Assembly (NCBI RefSeq): GCF_003121585.1
Contig: NZ_QEOO01000019.1
Location: 1 to 52,563, forward strand
DNA length: 52,563 nucleotides
Source of the DNA: Nocardioides speluncae
GTDB taxonomy: Bacteria; Actinomycetota; Actinomycetes; Propionibacteriales; Nocardioidaceae
Reading direction: 5' to 3'
How positions within the stretch are numbered: the stretch's first letter is position 1; each line of letters starts with the position of its first letter. A program made the translations under genes and the position numbers. The notes below the pieces were generated by a model. That model was given only the letters and a program-made list of their open reading frames with translations, searched no databases and was not told the origin of the DNA. Positions 16,267-25,144 of this stretch are shown here, one piece after another.

Positions 16267-17640
16267 CTAGGCCGACTCCACCCGATCCCGCGACGGTACG
16301 GCGGCCGCGGCGGGCTCGACCAGGCGGCCGAGGGTCTTGAAGTTCCAGCCCGCGGCGAGCCACGGCTCGGGGTCGAGGACGTTGCGGGCGTCGATGATCA
16401 CCCGGCCGGCGGTCAGCTCGCCGACCCACACCGGGTCGAGCTCGCGGAACTCCTGCCACTCGGTTAGATGGAGTACGACGTCGGCCTTGCGCAGCGCGGC
16501 CTCGACGCTCGCGGCGTACCGCAGCTGCGGGGCGACCGAGCGGGCCGGCACCGACGCCTCCGGGTCGTAGACGGTGACCAGCGCGCCGGCGTCGTGGAGC
16601 CGCTTGGCGACCTCGAGCGCAGGCGACTCGCGGACGTCGTCGCTGAGCGGTTTGAACGCCGCGCCGAGCACCGCGACCCGGCCGTAGGCGCGGTCGTCCT
16701 TGCGGTCCAGCGCGGCCAGGGTCTCGGTCACCACCGTGTCGCGACGACGCTGGTTCACGCCCTCGATGCCGTGCAGGAACTCCACCGACTCGCCGGCGCC
16801 GAGCTCCTCGGCACGTGCGATCAGGGCCTTCACGTCCTTCGGCAGGCAGCCGCCGCCGTACCCGAGACCCGCGCCCAGGAACTTCCGGCCGATCCGATCG
16901 TCGTGACCGAGTGCATCGGCCAGCAACGTGACGTCGGCGCCGGTGATCGAGCACAGCTCGGCCATCGCATTGATGAACGAGATCTTGGTCGCGAGGAACG
17001 CGTTGGCCGAAACCTTCACCAGCTCCGCCGTCGGCAGGTTGGTGACCACGACAGGAGCGCCCTCAGCGATCGGCGTGGCGTAGACCTGGCGCAGCTCCCA
17101 CTCGGCACCCGGCGTGGTGACGCCGAAGACCAGCCGGTTGGGGTGCAGGGTGTCGAAGACCGCGTGCCCCTCGCGCAGGAACTCGGGGTTCCAGGCCAGC
17201 TCGACGGTGACCCCGGCCGGCGTGAGCGCCTCGATCCGGGTGGCCAGCGCCTCCGCGGTGCCGACCGGCACCGTCGACTTGCCGACGATCAGGCAGTTGC
17301 GGGTCAGCCGCGGAACCAGCGCGTCGATCACGGCGTGCAGGTAGCTCAGGTCGGCCGCGCCGCCCGGGGTCTGCGGCGTACCGACGCACACGAAGTGGAC
17401 GTCGGCGAACTCCGCGGCCTCCTCGATCGAGGTCGAGAACCGCAGCGCGCCGGCCGCGACGTGCTTGGACAGCAGCTCGGGCAGCCCGGGCTCGTAGAAC
17501 GGCACCGTCCCCGCCGAGAGCGAGCGGATCTTGGCGGCATCGGTGTCGACACCGATCACCTCGAAGCCGAGCTCGGCCATCCCGGCGGCGTGGGTGGCGC
17601 CGAGGTACCCGGTGCCGATGACTGAGATCCGTGCGGTCAC
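16267..17640 (-). CDS. ugd: UDP-glucose 6-dehydrogenase (copy 2)
   Basis: 457 residues: GTGYLG near the N-terminus, KVSANAFLATKISFINA, active-site Cys265 in GGGCLPKD and AAFKPLSDDVRESPALEV in the C-terminal domain; all catalytic parts are present. It makes UDP-glucuronate. The GTG overlaps the stop of the preceding mannosyltransferase by 4 nt. That partner differs from the partner of copy 1, so the two enzymes probably serve different products: here a glucuronosyl glycolipid/lipoglycan is the best guess (see findings). Confidence 0.96.
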   Translation of the reverse strand: MTARISVIGTGYLGATHAAGMAELGFEVIGVDTDAAKIRSLSAGTVPFYEPGLPELLSKHVAAGALRFSTSIEEAAEFADVHFVCVGTPQTPGGAADLSYLHAVIDALVPRLTRNCLIVGKSTVPVGTAEALATRIEALTPAGVTVELAWNPEFLREGHAVFDTLHPNRLVFGVTTPGAEWELRQVYATPIAEGAPVVVTNLPTAELVKVSANAFLATKISFINAMAELCSITGADVTLLADALGHDDRIGRKFLGAGLGYGGGCLPKDVKALIARAEELGAGESVEFLHGIEGVNQRRRDTVVTETLAALDRKDDRAYGRVAVLGAAFKPLSDDVRESPALEVAKRLHDAGALVTVYDPEASVPARSVAPQLRYAASVEAALRKADVVLHLTEWQEFRELDPVWVGELTAGRVIIDARNVLDPEPWLAAGWNFKTLGRLVEPAAAAVPSRDRVESA

Positions 17641-18866
17641 GCGATCCTCCTGGAAGCGCCTGCCTGGTCACCGCGGTGGGCGGCCAGGACTTCTCGGTAG
17701 TGACGGACCAGGGCGGCGTTGACCGCGGCCCAGGACCGTCCGTCGACGCTGCGCCGGGCCGTGAGGGCCATCCGGAAGCGCAGGCCCTGGTCCTCGACCA
17801 GGCGGGCGACGTACGACGCCAGCGCAGGCCCGCTGCCCGGCTCGTAGAGGAAGCCCGCGCCCTCGTCGACCACGTCGATCGGGCCGCCGGCGCGCGGCGC
17901 GACGACCGGGACGCCGCTGGCGAGTGCCTCCTGCGCGGCCTGGCAGTAGGTCTCGTGCCGGCCGGTGTGCACGAACACGTCCAGCGAGGCGTACGCCGCG
18001 GCGAGCTCCTCGCCGTGCAGCACGCCCAGGAACGCGGCGTTCGGCAGGATCCCGCGCAGCCGCTCCTCCTCGGGGCCGCCGCCGACGATCACCATCCGCA
18101 CGTCCGGCAGCTCGGCTGCGTGCGCCAGCAGCTCCAGCTCCTTCTCCGGCGCGAGCCGCCCGATGTAGCCGACCAGCTTCTCGCCGTTGGGCGCCAGTTC
18201 GGCGCGCAACGTCTCGGAGCGGCGGGAGGGGCCGAACAGCTCGAGGTCGACACCGCGCGGCCAGCGCGCAAGCCCGGGGATCTCCATCTCCTCGAGCTGG
18301 GTCAGGCTCGCGGTGGACGGTGCGAGGGTGCGGTCGACGGCGACGTGGATCTTGCGGGTCAGGTAGCCCATCGCCCGGATCCCACCGGGGATCTCGTAGC
18401 GCTCCGCGAAGCCGACCAGGTCGGTCTGGTAGATCGCGACGGTCGGGATCCCGAGGTCGCGAGCCGCCTTGGCGGCCTGGTAGCCGAGCGTCGCCGGCGA
18501 GGCGATGTGGACCACGTCGGGCTGGAAGCGCAGCATCACCCGGCGCAGCCGGCTGCGGGTCTCCAGGCCGATCCGGAAGTCCTTGTAGAACGGGAGACTG
18601 GTGCCGTTAGCGATGGTGACCGGGAACCCGGCGTACGTCGCGGGGCCGGTCGGCGCGACCAGCTCGGCCTCGTGGCCCTCCGCCGCCAGGTGCTCTAGCA
18701 CGCGGCGTACCGAGTTGGTCACGCCGTTGATCTGGGGAAGGAACGACTCGGAGACCACCAGCACCCGCAACCGCGGGGGCTGCCCCGCGACTGTCGCGGG
18801 CCGAAGGTGGACCAGGTTCCGCATCGGAGCCCTGTGTCGTTCGACTCTGGACCTTCGGATTCGCAT
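17637..18866 (-). CDS. GT4 glycosyltransferase, MgtA-like alpha-mannosyltransferase
   Basis: 409 residues, GT-B fold: N-terminal acceptor domain with ESFLPQINGVTNSVRRVLEHL, and C-terminal nucleotide-sugar domain with GYIGRLAPEKEL and HTGRHETYCQAAQEALASG (the EX7E pair), then VPVVAPRAGGP. These stretches resemble corynebacterial MgtA, which adds mannose from GDP-mannose to glucuronosyl-diacylglycerol. The start at 18866 is preferred because AGAGGAA sits just upstream; a start at 18824 is possible. Coupled to ugd by GTGA. Donor and acceptor are inferred from family and context. Confidence 0.88.
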   Translation of the reverse strand: MRIRRSRVERHRAPMRNLVHLRPATVAGQPPRLRVLVVSESFLPQINGVTNSVRRVLEHLAAEGHEAELVAPTGPATYAGFPVTIANGTSLPFYKDFRIGLETRSRLRRVMLRFQPDVVHIASPATLGYQAAKAARDLGIPTVAIYQTDLVGFAERYEIPGGIRAMGYLTRKIHVAVDRTLAPSTASLTQLEEMEIPGLARWPRGVDLELFGPSRRSETLRAELAPNGEKLVGYIGRLAPEKELELLAHAAELPDVRMVIVGGGPEEERLRGILPNAAFLGVLHGEELAAAYASLDVFVHTGRHETYCQAAQEALASGVPVVAPRAGGPIDVVDEGAGFLYEPGSGPALASYVARLVEDQGLRFRMALTARRSVDGRSWAAVNAALVRHYREVLAAHRGDQAGASRRIA

Positions 18867-19014
18867 CTTGTTCCTCTCGGAGTGGTGCATCATCCGCTTC
18901 GGACGGTAGGGAGCAGACCGAAACGCACCCGGAGGTCGACATGGACTCCACATGAACCGCGTACGTCGGGACGAGGGCCCTGTTCACACGCTGGTTGGGC
19001 GGTGTTTGGGCATG

Positions 19015-19027
19015 CCGAATAATTCGG
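19015..19027. promoter_or_regulatory. Small A/T-rich palindrome in a divergent promoter region
   Basis: CCGAATAATTCGG is a 6-bp inverted repeat around a single A in the 245-nt gap between the divergent mannosyltransferase and the membrane protein genes. It is the most A/T-rich point of the gap. It may be an operator or part of a promoter; nothing else identifies it. Confidence 0.3.
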
Positions 19028-19111
19028 AATGAGCGCTTTCCGGTATCTAGCCGTAGCCTGGGGCCCCGCGGCGTGCGCCGCGACCTTCGTGGGAGGAGAA
19101 GCGAAGCGCGG

Positions 19112-19933
19112 ATGGAGAACTCGCAGGACCCAACCGAGCCCGTGGTGGTCGTTCATATCGTCGGGCAGCGGGTGACTGTCAACGCTCAGCCGGTGGAGCA
19201 CGACGGCACCGGCGACCTCATCGGAGTCGGCGTACGCGCGGTCGCGCTCCGCTTCGCGCGGGTCATGCAGCGACCGGTGCCGACCATCGTGATTCACGGC
19301 GGCGCGAGCCACCGCCTCCTCGTGCACCCGAACGGTGCAACCAGCGACGTCGAGCCCCTCGGCCGCGACGAAGACCTCAGGTTCAGCACCGCCCCGCCCA
19401 GTGCTCGCGGGTCGAGTCAGGCCGTGGCCGGGCGACCGGCCGGGCGGTCGAACGGCGGCACGGCATGGGCCGTGGTGGGCACCGTCATCGCCGTGGCGCT
19501 CGTGGTCGGTCTGCTCACCTGGGTGCTGACCCTGGTGCGCGACGACGACGGTGACCAGGCCAAGAACGCCAACTCCACGCCGACCGCGAGCCAGACGCCG
19601 ACCACCTCGCCGTCCCCCACCGCGTCGGCGACGACCACCACGCCGACCACGAAGCCGAAGCCGCCGGTCAGTCCGCTGCGGATCCGGGCCAAGGCGGCGG
19701 CGGGCCGGACCACGCTGACGCTGAAGGTCTCGGTGACCCGGCCCACCCCTGTCACCGTCCGGCTGGTGCCGGCGAAGACCGGCAAGCCCGTCTGGCGGAC
19801 GATCACCAAGGTCGGCCGGATGCCGGTGACCGTGGTCTTCCGCAAGCTCCCGCCGGGCACCGCACGCTGGACGGTGATCGCGCGCGGAGGCGTCAAGACA
19901 GCGGGTACGACGAAGGTGCTGCCGCGCCGCTGA
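19112..19933 (+). CDS. Single-span membrane protein with cytoplasmic and surface domains, unknown function
   Basis: 273 residues. An N-terminal domain of about 90 residues (VVVVHIVGQRVTVNAQP, RHxHxxLL-like ASHRLLVHPNG) has no family I can name. One membrane span follows (AWAVVGTVIAVALVVGLLTW), then a Thr/Ser/Pro-rich linker (TASQTPTTSPSPTASATTTT) and a basic beta-rich C-terminal domain. The layout suggests a signalling or cell-wall-anchoring role with the tail outside. ATG at 19112 with GGGAGGAG about 13 nt upstream, slightly far. It is convergent with rlmN (18 nt between stops). Confidence 0.7.
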   Translation: MENSQDPTEPVVVVHIVGQRVTVNAQPVEHDGTGDLIGVGVRAVALRFARVMQRPVPTIVIHGGASHRLLVHPNGATSDVEPLGRDEDLRFSTAPPSARGSSQAVAGRPAGRSNGGTAWAVVGTVIAVALVVGLLTWVLTLVRDDDGDQAKNANSTPTASQTPTTSPSPTASATTTTPTTKPKPPVSPLRIRAKAAAGRTTLTLKVSVTRPTPVTVRLVPAKTGKPVWRTITKVGRMPVTVVFRKLPPGTARWTVIARGGVKTAGTTKVLPRR

Positions 19934-19951
19934 TCGGCTGCGTGCGGCCGG

Positions 19952-21106
19952 TCAGCTCTCGGTCGCGGCCAGCTGGCCGCAGGCGCCGTCGATCTCGCGG
20001 CCTCGGGTGTCGCGCACGGTGGTCGGGATGCCCTTGGCCTCCAGCCGGCGTACGAACTCGCGCTCGTCCTTCGGGTCCGACGCGGTCCACTTCGACCCCG
20101 GCGTCGGGTTGAGCGGGATCAGGTTGACGTGCACCCAGCCCCAGTCGCCGTACCCGTTGAGTACGTCGCCCAGCAGGTCGGCGCGCCACGCCTGGTCGTT
20201 GATGCCGCGCATCATGGCGTACTCGATCGAGACCCGGCGCTTGGTGACCCGGGCATAGTCCCAGGCGGCATCGACGGTCTCCGCAACCGAGAACCGGGTG
20301 TTGATCGGCACCAGCTCGTTGCGCAGCTCGTCGTCCGGCGCGTGTAGGGAGAGCGCGAGCGTGACCGGGATGCCCTCGTCGGTGAGCTGCCTGATCCGCG
20401 GCACCAGGCCAACAGTGGAAACAGTCACCCCGCGCGCGGACATACCGAGGCCCGCGGGTGACGGGTCGGTGAGCCGGCGTACGGCGCCGATCACGGCCTT
20501 GTAGTTGGCGAGCGGCTCGCCCATCCCCATGAAGACCACGTTCGAGACCCGGGCCGGTCCACCCGGGACCTCGTCGCGGGCCAGGGACCGGGCACCGGCC
20601 ACGACCTGCTCGACGATCTCGGCGGTGGACATGTTGCGCTGCAGCCCGCCTTGGCCGGTGGCGCAGAACGGGCACGCCATCCCGCAGCCGGCCTGGCTGG
20701 AGACACACATCGTGACCCGGTCCGGGTAGCGCATCAGCACCGACTCGACCAGCGCGCCGTCGAACAGCCGCCACAGGGTCTTGCGGGTGGTGCCCTTGTC
20801 GGCCTCCATCGTCCGCAGCGGCGTCATCAGCGGTGGCAGCAGTGCCGCGACCAGCTCGGCGCGCTGGGCCGCGGGCAGGTCGGTCATCTCGTCGGGGTCG
20901 TCGACCAGCCGCGCGAAGTAGTGGTTGGACAGCTGCTTGGCGCGGAAGCCCTGCAGACCGAGCTCGGTGAGCAGATCCTTGCGCTCGGCCTCGGTCAGGT
21001 CGGCGAGATGGCGCGGAGGCTTGCGGCGTCCGCGCGGCTCGTCGAAGACGAGCGGGAGCGCGGTGGCGCCGGACGGGGCGGTCGGGGGCGTGGAGGCGTC
21101 GGACAT
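19952..21106 (-). CDS. rlmN: Dual-specificity 23S rRNA A2503 / tRNA A37 C2-methyltransferase
   Basis: Radical-SAM enzyme that methylates C2 of adenosine 2503 in 23S rRNA and A37 of some tRNAs. 384 residues with an N-terminal RNA-binding part ([16 protein letters not shown]), the cluster motif CGMACPFC (CX3CX2C), [13 protein letters not shown] and [17 protein letters not shown], plus the accessory cysteine near DGACGQLAA. It is last in the run pyrH-frr-cdsA-two small membrane genes-rlmN, the same position as in M. tuberculosis. Confidence 0.96.
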   Translation of the reverse strand: MSDASTPPTAPSGATALPLVFDEPRGRRKPPRHLADLTEAERKDLLTELGLQGFRAKQLSNHYFARLVDDPDEMTDLPAAQRAELVAALLPPLMTPLRTMEADKGTTRKTLWRLFDGALVESVLMRYPDRVTMCVSSQAGCGMACPFCATGQGGLQRNMSTAEIVEQVVAGARSLARDEVPGGPARVSNVVFMGMGEPLANYKAVIGAVRRLTDPSPAGLGMSARGVTVSTVGLVPRIRQLTDEGIPVTLALSLHAPDDELRNELVPINTRFSVAETVDAAWDYARVTKRRVSIEYAMMRGINDQAWRADLLGDVLNGYGDWGWVHVNLIPLNPTPGSKWTASDPKDEREFVRRLEAKGIPTTVRDTRGREIDGACGQLAATES

Positions 21107-21139
21107 CAGGCCCCGATCATCCCACCCCGAGCCGGAAGG

Positions 21140-21481
21140 TCAGACATTCTCGCCGGCGGTCAGCACCATCAGGAAGATCACGACCGCGACCACGACCGCC
21201 ACGATCGTGACCGTGATGCCCAGCAGCATCGACCAGCCGAACCGCCGGCTCGGCTCGCGGTAGATCAGGTACGCCGGCACCAGCAGGAACAACAGCACCG
21301 CCCAGAACGCCTTGGTCGCGGTGTCGGTGTCGAAGAGCGCGGCGACGATCGTGCTCCAGATGCCGGGGACCAGGATCGCCGAGCTGGCGCCGGCGAAGAA
21401 GCCGAGTGCCGCGTCGCGCACCCGGTGGTCGGGCACGACGTCGTACTCCTCGTCGGACTCGGCCACCTCACTGTCGTTCAC
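21140..21481 (-). CDS. Small membrane protein, unknown function
   Basis: 113 residues from a GTG at 21481. An acidic start (VNDSEVAESDEEYDVV) precedes three hydrophobic segments: LGFFAGASSAILVPGIW, AFWAVLLFLLVPAYLIY and MLLGITVTIVAVVVAVVIFL. No catalytic motif is visible. It lies between the other small membrane gene (53 nt) and rlmN (33 nt) on the same strand. Upstream in-frame extension is not supported because it would run into the neighbour and has no hydrophobic logic. Confidence 0.65.
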   Translation of the reverse strand: MNDSEVAESDEEYDVVPDHRVRDAALGFFAGASSAILVPGIWSTIVAALFDTDTATKAFWAVLLFLLVPAYLIYREPSRRFGWSMLLGITVTIVAVVVAVVIFLMVLTAGENV

Positions 21482-21534
21482 CCTCAGCAGGCTACCGGGG
21501 GTCAAGGGTGAAGTCGCGGACCCGCCCGCCCGGG

Positions 21535-21852
21535 TCACGCGGGATCGGACAGCAGGAAGGCCAGCAGGCTGATCAGGCCGACCACGAACGCCACGGTGAG
21601 TACGACGCCGAGCAGTGCGCCCGCGCCGAAGAGCAGGGCCGGGCGTCGGGTGCGCGGCCACACCAGGAACGGCACCAGCAGCACGAACGGCACCACGACG
21701 GCACCGACCAGCCCGGAGTTGGTGCGCATCAGGTCGAGCCGCATGCCGACGAAGTAGCAGAGCGCCACCGCGGCCGGGCCGCACATGAAGCCGAACGCGA
21801 GCGGCCCACGCTGGCGCGCGAGCGTTGCGCCGGAGGGCTCGTCGTACCGCAT
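21535..21852 (-). CDS. Small four-span membrane protein, unknown function
   Basis: 105 residues, four probable membrane segments (LAFGFMCGPAAVALCYFVG, LVGAVVVPFVLLVPFLVW, ALLFGAGALLGVVLTVAF, LISLLAFLL) joined by short basic loops. It begins 16 nt after cdsA and is probably cotranscribed with it. I recognise no named family; genes of this kind often sit beside cdsA in actinomycetes without an assigned role. Confidence 0.75.
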   Translation of the reverse strand: MRYDEPSGATLARQRGPLAFGFMCGPAAVALCYFVGMRLDLMRTNSGLVGAVVVPFVLLVPFLVWPRTRRPALLFGAGALLGVVLTVAFVVGLISLLAFLLSDPA

Positions 21853-21868
21853 CAGGACCCGGGCCGCG

Positions 21869-22765
21869 TCAGAAGACGAGGTAGTGCAGAAGCAGCCAGG
21901 TCGGGGCGATGGTCGCCAGCAGCGAGTCCAGGCGGTCCATCAGGCCACCGTGGCCGGGAATGATCTGCGACATGTCCTTGATCCCGAGGTCGCGCTTGAT
22001 GACGGACTCGCACAGGTCGCCGAGGGTGGCCATCACGACCGCGATCAGGCCGAGCACCACGCCGACCCACCAGTCGCCTTCGAGCAGGTAGTGCACCGTC
22101 GCCCAGCCGACGGCCACGCAGGCCAGCGTGGAGCCGGCGAAGCCCTCCCAGGACTTCTTCGGGCTGATCACCGGCGCCATCGGGTGCTTGCCGAACAGCA
22201 CGCCGGCGCAGAAGCCACCGATGTCGGAGGCGATCGTGACCAGGATGAAGGTGATCACGCCGAGCGAGCCGTAGTCGAAGTGCCCGCCGCTCTCGGCCCA
22301 GCCCGGACGGCCGTCCTCGGCCAGCATCAGCGCCACGAACGACGCCAGGAACGGCAGATAGACCAGTGTGAAGATCGACGCGCTGGCGTCGCGGACGTAG
22401 CCGTCCACACCGCGTCTGAGGATCCAGAGCATGCTCACCAGGGCGGTCATCGCGGTCGCGGTGACCAGCGCCGGGGTGCCCCAGACGAATGCCACCAGGA
22501 TCATCGCCATCCCGCCGACCTGGATCGGCTCGCGCGGTAGGTCGATGCCCTTCTGCTTGAAGCCCTGCTCGAACTCCCAGACCGCGATCAGCAGAGCGAG
22601 GAGGACGACGGCGATGAAGGCCGGCTTCCAGAAGTAGAGCGACGCGCCGATCACGGCCAGCAGCACCACCCCGGACGCGATCGAGATCGGGACGTTGCGG
22701 CCGGCGCGGCCGTGGTCTTTGCCAGGGTCCTTCTGGGGCGCTGCCGGCGGAGTGGTGTTCGTCAT
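21869..22765 (-). CDS. cdsA: Phosphatidate cytidylyltransferase
   Basis: Makes CDP-diacylglycerol from CTP and phosphatidate, the branch point to PG, cardiolipin and PI. 298 residues with a charged N-terminal tail, about eight membrane spans, the block SPKKSWEGF and the CDS signature KRDLGIKD followed by IIPGHGGLMDRLDS. All conserved Asp/Lys/His are there. It lies 23 nt after frr; pyrH-frr-cdsA is the classical bacterial order. Confidence 0.96.
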   Translation of the reverse strand: MTNTTPPAAPQKDPGKDHGRAGRNVPISIASGVVLLAVIGASLYFWKPAFIAVVLLALLIAVWEFEQGFKQKGIDLPREPIQVGGMAMILVAFVWGTPALVTATAMTALVSMLWILRRGVDGYVRDASASIFTLVYLPFLASFVALMLAEDGRPGWAESGGHFDYGSLGVITFILVTIASDIGGFCAGVLFGKHPMAPVISPKKSWEGFAGSTLACVAVGWATVHYLLEGDWWVGVVLGLIAVVMATLGDLCESVIKRDLGIKDMSQIIPGHGGLMDRLDSLLATIAPTWLLLHYLVF

Positions 22766-22788
22766 GGGGTAGGTGCTGGGTGAGGTCC

Positions 22789-23346
22789 TCAGACCTCCAG
22801 CAGCTCGGCTTCCTTGTTCTTCAGCATGTCGTCGATGGCGTCGGTGTGCTTCTTGGTGGAGGCGTCGAGCCGCTTCTCCGCGCCGGTGACGTCGTCCTTG
22901 CCGGCCTCGCCGTCTGATCCGAGCTTCTCGAGGGCCTGCTTGGCGGTACGGCGTACGTTGCGGACCGAGATCCGGCCGTCCTCGGCCTTCGCCTTGGCGA
23001 CCTTGATGTACTCCTTGCGGCGCTCCTCGGTCAGCTCCGGGAACACGCAGCGCAGCACCTTGCCGTCGTTGGCCGGGTTGACGCCGAGGTCGGAGTCGCG
23101 GATCGCCTTCTCGATCGCGGCCATCGCGCCCTGGTCGTACGGCGAGATCAGGATGACCCGCGCCTCGGGCGCGGTGAACGACGCCAGCTGCTGCAGCGGG
23201 GTCGGGGTGCCGTAGTAGTCGGCGGTGATCTTGCTGAACATGCTCGGGTGGGCTCGCCCGGCGCGGATGGCCGCGAACTCCTCGCGCGTCGCCTCCACCG
23301 ACTTGTCCATCTTCTCGTCGGCCTCGTTGAGGACCTCGTTGATCAC
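22789..23346 (-). CDS. frr: Ribosome recycling factor
   Basis: Splits post-termination ribosomes with EF-G. 185 residues, exact family length: long-helix arms MDKSVEATREEFAAIRAGRAHPSMF and DDVTGAEKRLDASTKKHTDAIDDMLKNKEAELLEV split by the beta domain YYGTPTPLQQLA. GTG start at 23346, 39 nt after pyrH. Confidence 0.97.
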   Translation of the reverse strand: MINEVLNEADEKMDKSVEATREEFAAIRAGRAHPSMFSKITADYYGTPTPLQQLASFTAPEARVILISPYDQGAMAAIEKAIRDSDLGVNPANDGKVLRCVFPELTEERRKEYIKVAKAKAEDGRISVRNVRRTAKQALEKLGSDGEAGKDDVTGAEKRLDASTKKHTDAIDDMLKNKEAELLEV

Positions 23347-23385
23347 GGCTACTCCTGTTCGAATGTATTTCGGTCCGGTCGGCGC

Positions 23386-24102
23386 CTAGTTTTGGGCGCT
23401 GACCAGCGTGCCAATCTTCTCACCCTGGACGACGCGCAGGATGTTGCCCTCGGGCTCCATACCGAACACCACCATCGGGAGCTTGTTCTCACCGCAGAGG
23501 GCGAACGCGGTCTGGTCCATGATCCGCAGACCCCGGCTGATCGCCTCGTCGTAGGTGAGGTGGTCGAACTTGGTCGCGGTCGGGTCCTTGTGCGGGTCGG
23601 CGGAGTAGACCCCGTCGACCCCGCTCTTGGCCACGAGTACGACGTCGCACTTGCTCTCCAGCGCCCGCTGCACCGCGACGGTGTCGGTCGAGAAGAACGG
23701 CATGCCCATGCCGGCGCCGAAGATCACGACCCGGCCCTTCTCCATGTGCCGGATCGCGCGCCGCGGGATGTAGGGCTCGGCGACCTGGCCCATCGTGATC
23801 GCGGTCTGGACCCTGGTGTCGATGCCGCGCTTCTCCAGGAAGTCCTGCAGCGCCAGGCAGTTCATCACGATCCCGAGCATGCCCATGTAGTCGGCGCGCA
23901 CCCGGTCCATGCCGCGCTGCTGCAGCTCGGCGCCCCGGAAGAAGTTGCCGCCACCGGTGACCACCGCGACCTGCACCCCGGCCTCCGCGACCGCAGCGAT
24001 CTCGTCGGCGATCTTGTGGACGACGTCGGGGTCGACGCCCACCTTGCCACCGCCGAACACCTCGCCGGACAGCTTGAGCAGGACACGGTTGTAGGCGGTC
24101 AC
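23386..24102 (-). CDS. pyrH: UMP kinase
   Basis: Phosphorylates UMP to UDP with ATP; hexameric amino-acid-kinase fold. 238 residues from GTG ([18 protein letters not shown]): KLSGE for [28 protein letters not shown] and [18 protein letters not shown] are in order. The GTG at 24102 is preferred to an ATG at 24132 because AAGGGAAG sits before it and the longer form would start at the edge of the hairpin at 24135-24187. Confidence 0.95.
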   Translation of the reverse strand: MTAYNRVLLKLSGEVFGGGKVGVDPDVVHKIADEIAAVAEAGVQVAVVTGGGNFFRGAELQQRGMDRVRADYMGMLGIVMNCLALQDFLEKRGIDTRVQTAITMGQVAEPYIPRRAIRHMEKGRVVIFGAGMGMPFFSTDTVAVQRALESKCDVVLVAKSGVDGVYSADPHKDPTATKFDHLTYDEAISRGLRIMDQTAFALCGENKLPMVVFGMEPEGNILRVVQGEKIGTLVSAQN

Positions 24103-24134
24103 GAACTTCCCTTCGTACGGCTGACGGCACATGC

Positions 24135-24187
24135 GAGGAGGCCGGCCCCGCGATCACGTGACGTCGTGATCATGGACCGGCCTCCTC
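24135..24187 (-). terminator. Strong two-tier hairpin between tsf and pyrH
   Basis: Outer stem GAGGAGGCCGG (24135-24145) pairs perfectly with 24177-24187; an inner perfect stem GATCACG/CGTGATC at 24152-24158 and 24165-24171 closes it. It is 50 nt after the tsf stop and 33 nt before the preferred pyrH start. There is no long U tract. Likely a terminator or attenuator separating rpsB-tsf from pyrH-frr-cdsA. Confidence 0.7.
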
Positions 24188-24236
24188 AAGGTCTTGCGGC
24201 TCCGAGCGAACCTCGGCAAACCCTACTGCTTCGTGC

Positions 24237-25049
24237 TCAGGCGCCGACCTCGAAGCGCGCGAACTGCTTGACCGTGGTGCCCGCGGCCTCGAGAACGGCC
24301 TTGACGGTCTTCTTGCTCTCGCTCACCGACTCCTGCTCGAGCAGCACGACCTCCTTGAAGAAGCCACCCAGACGGCCCTCGACGATCTTGGCGACCGCGG
24401 CCTCGGGCTTGCCCTCCTCGAGGGTCTTCTTGGTGAGCACGTCCTTCTCCGCCGCGACGATGTCCGCAGGGACCTCGTCGCGGGTGAGGTACTGCGCCTT
24501 GAGCGCGGCGACCTGCATCGCGGCACCCCGCGCGGCAGCCTCATCGCCGTCGTACGCGATCAGGACGCCGACGGCCGGCGGCAGGTCGGCCGCACGCTTG
24601 TGCAGGTACACGGTGGTCGGGCCCTCGAAGTAGGCGACCTGACCGAGCTCGATCTTCTCGCCGATCGTGATCGCCAGGGTCTCGACGACCTGGCCGACGG
24701 TGCTGTCGTCGAGCGCGACCGCCTTGGCGGCCTCGGTGTCGGTCGCCTTCGCGGCGTCGACGGCCTCGGCGATCTTCTGCGCAGCGGCGATGAAGTCGTC
24801 GTTCTTGGCCACGAAGTCGGTCTCCGACTTCAGCTCGATGAGCGCACCACCGGCGGCGGCAACCAGGCCAGCCGACGCCTCGCGCTCGGCGCCGCGCTTG
24901 GCCGCCTTGGCGGCACCCTTCACACGCAGCAGCTCAACCGCCTTGTCGAAGTCGCCGTCGGTCTCGTCGAGCGCCTTCTTGCAGTCCATCATGCCGGCGC
25001 TGGTGAGCTCGCGGAGCTTCTTCACGTCGGCAGCGGAGAAGTTAGCCAT
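24237..25049 (-). CDS. tsf: Elongation factor Ts
   Basis: Nucleotide exchange factor for EF-Tu. 270 residues: UBA-like N-terminus [24 protein letters not shown], the core with [11 protein letters not shown], and the C-terminal dimer-like repeat. It follows rpsB after 95 nt, which hold a stem-loop. Length is normal for actinobacteria. Confidence 0.97.
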   Translation of the reverse strand: MANFSAADVKKLRELTSAGMMDCKKALDETDGDFDKAVELLRVKGAAKAAKRGAEREASAGLVAAAGGALIELKSETDFVAKNDDFIAAAQKIAEAVDAAKATDTEAAKAVALDDSTVGQVVETLAITIGEKIELGQVAYFEGPTTVYLHKRAADLPPAVGVLIAYDGDEAAARGAAMQVAALKAQYLTRDEVPADIVAAEKDVLTKKTLEEGKPEAAVAKIVEGRLGGFFKEVVLLEQESVSESKKTVKAVLEAAGTTVKQFARFEVGA

Positions 25050-25089
25050 GTTCCTTCTTCCTCGAAGTGTGGGTACGTCGTGTGGCGGG

Positions 25090-25131
25090 CGTCATCCGAG
25101 CCGGTCGTTATTGGGCACGGCTCGGATGACG
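25090..25131 (-). terminator. Hairpin between rpsB and tsf (GGACGTCAT repeat family)
   Basis: CGTCATCCGAGCCG (25090-25103) pairs perfectly over 14 bp with 25118-25131 across a 14-nt A/T-containing loop. It begins 13 nt after the rpsB stop, where a partial terminator could set the S2 to EF-Ts ratio. The arm sequence matches the arms at 16144-16239 and 45947-46015, so it also looks like a mobile or amplified repeat placed in a useful spot. Confidence 0.65.
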
Positions 25132-25144
25132 TCCGGGGACTTGG

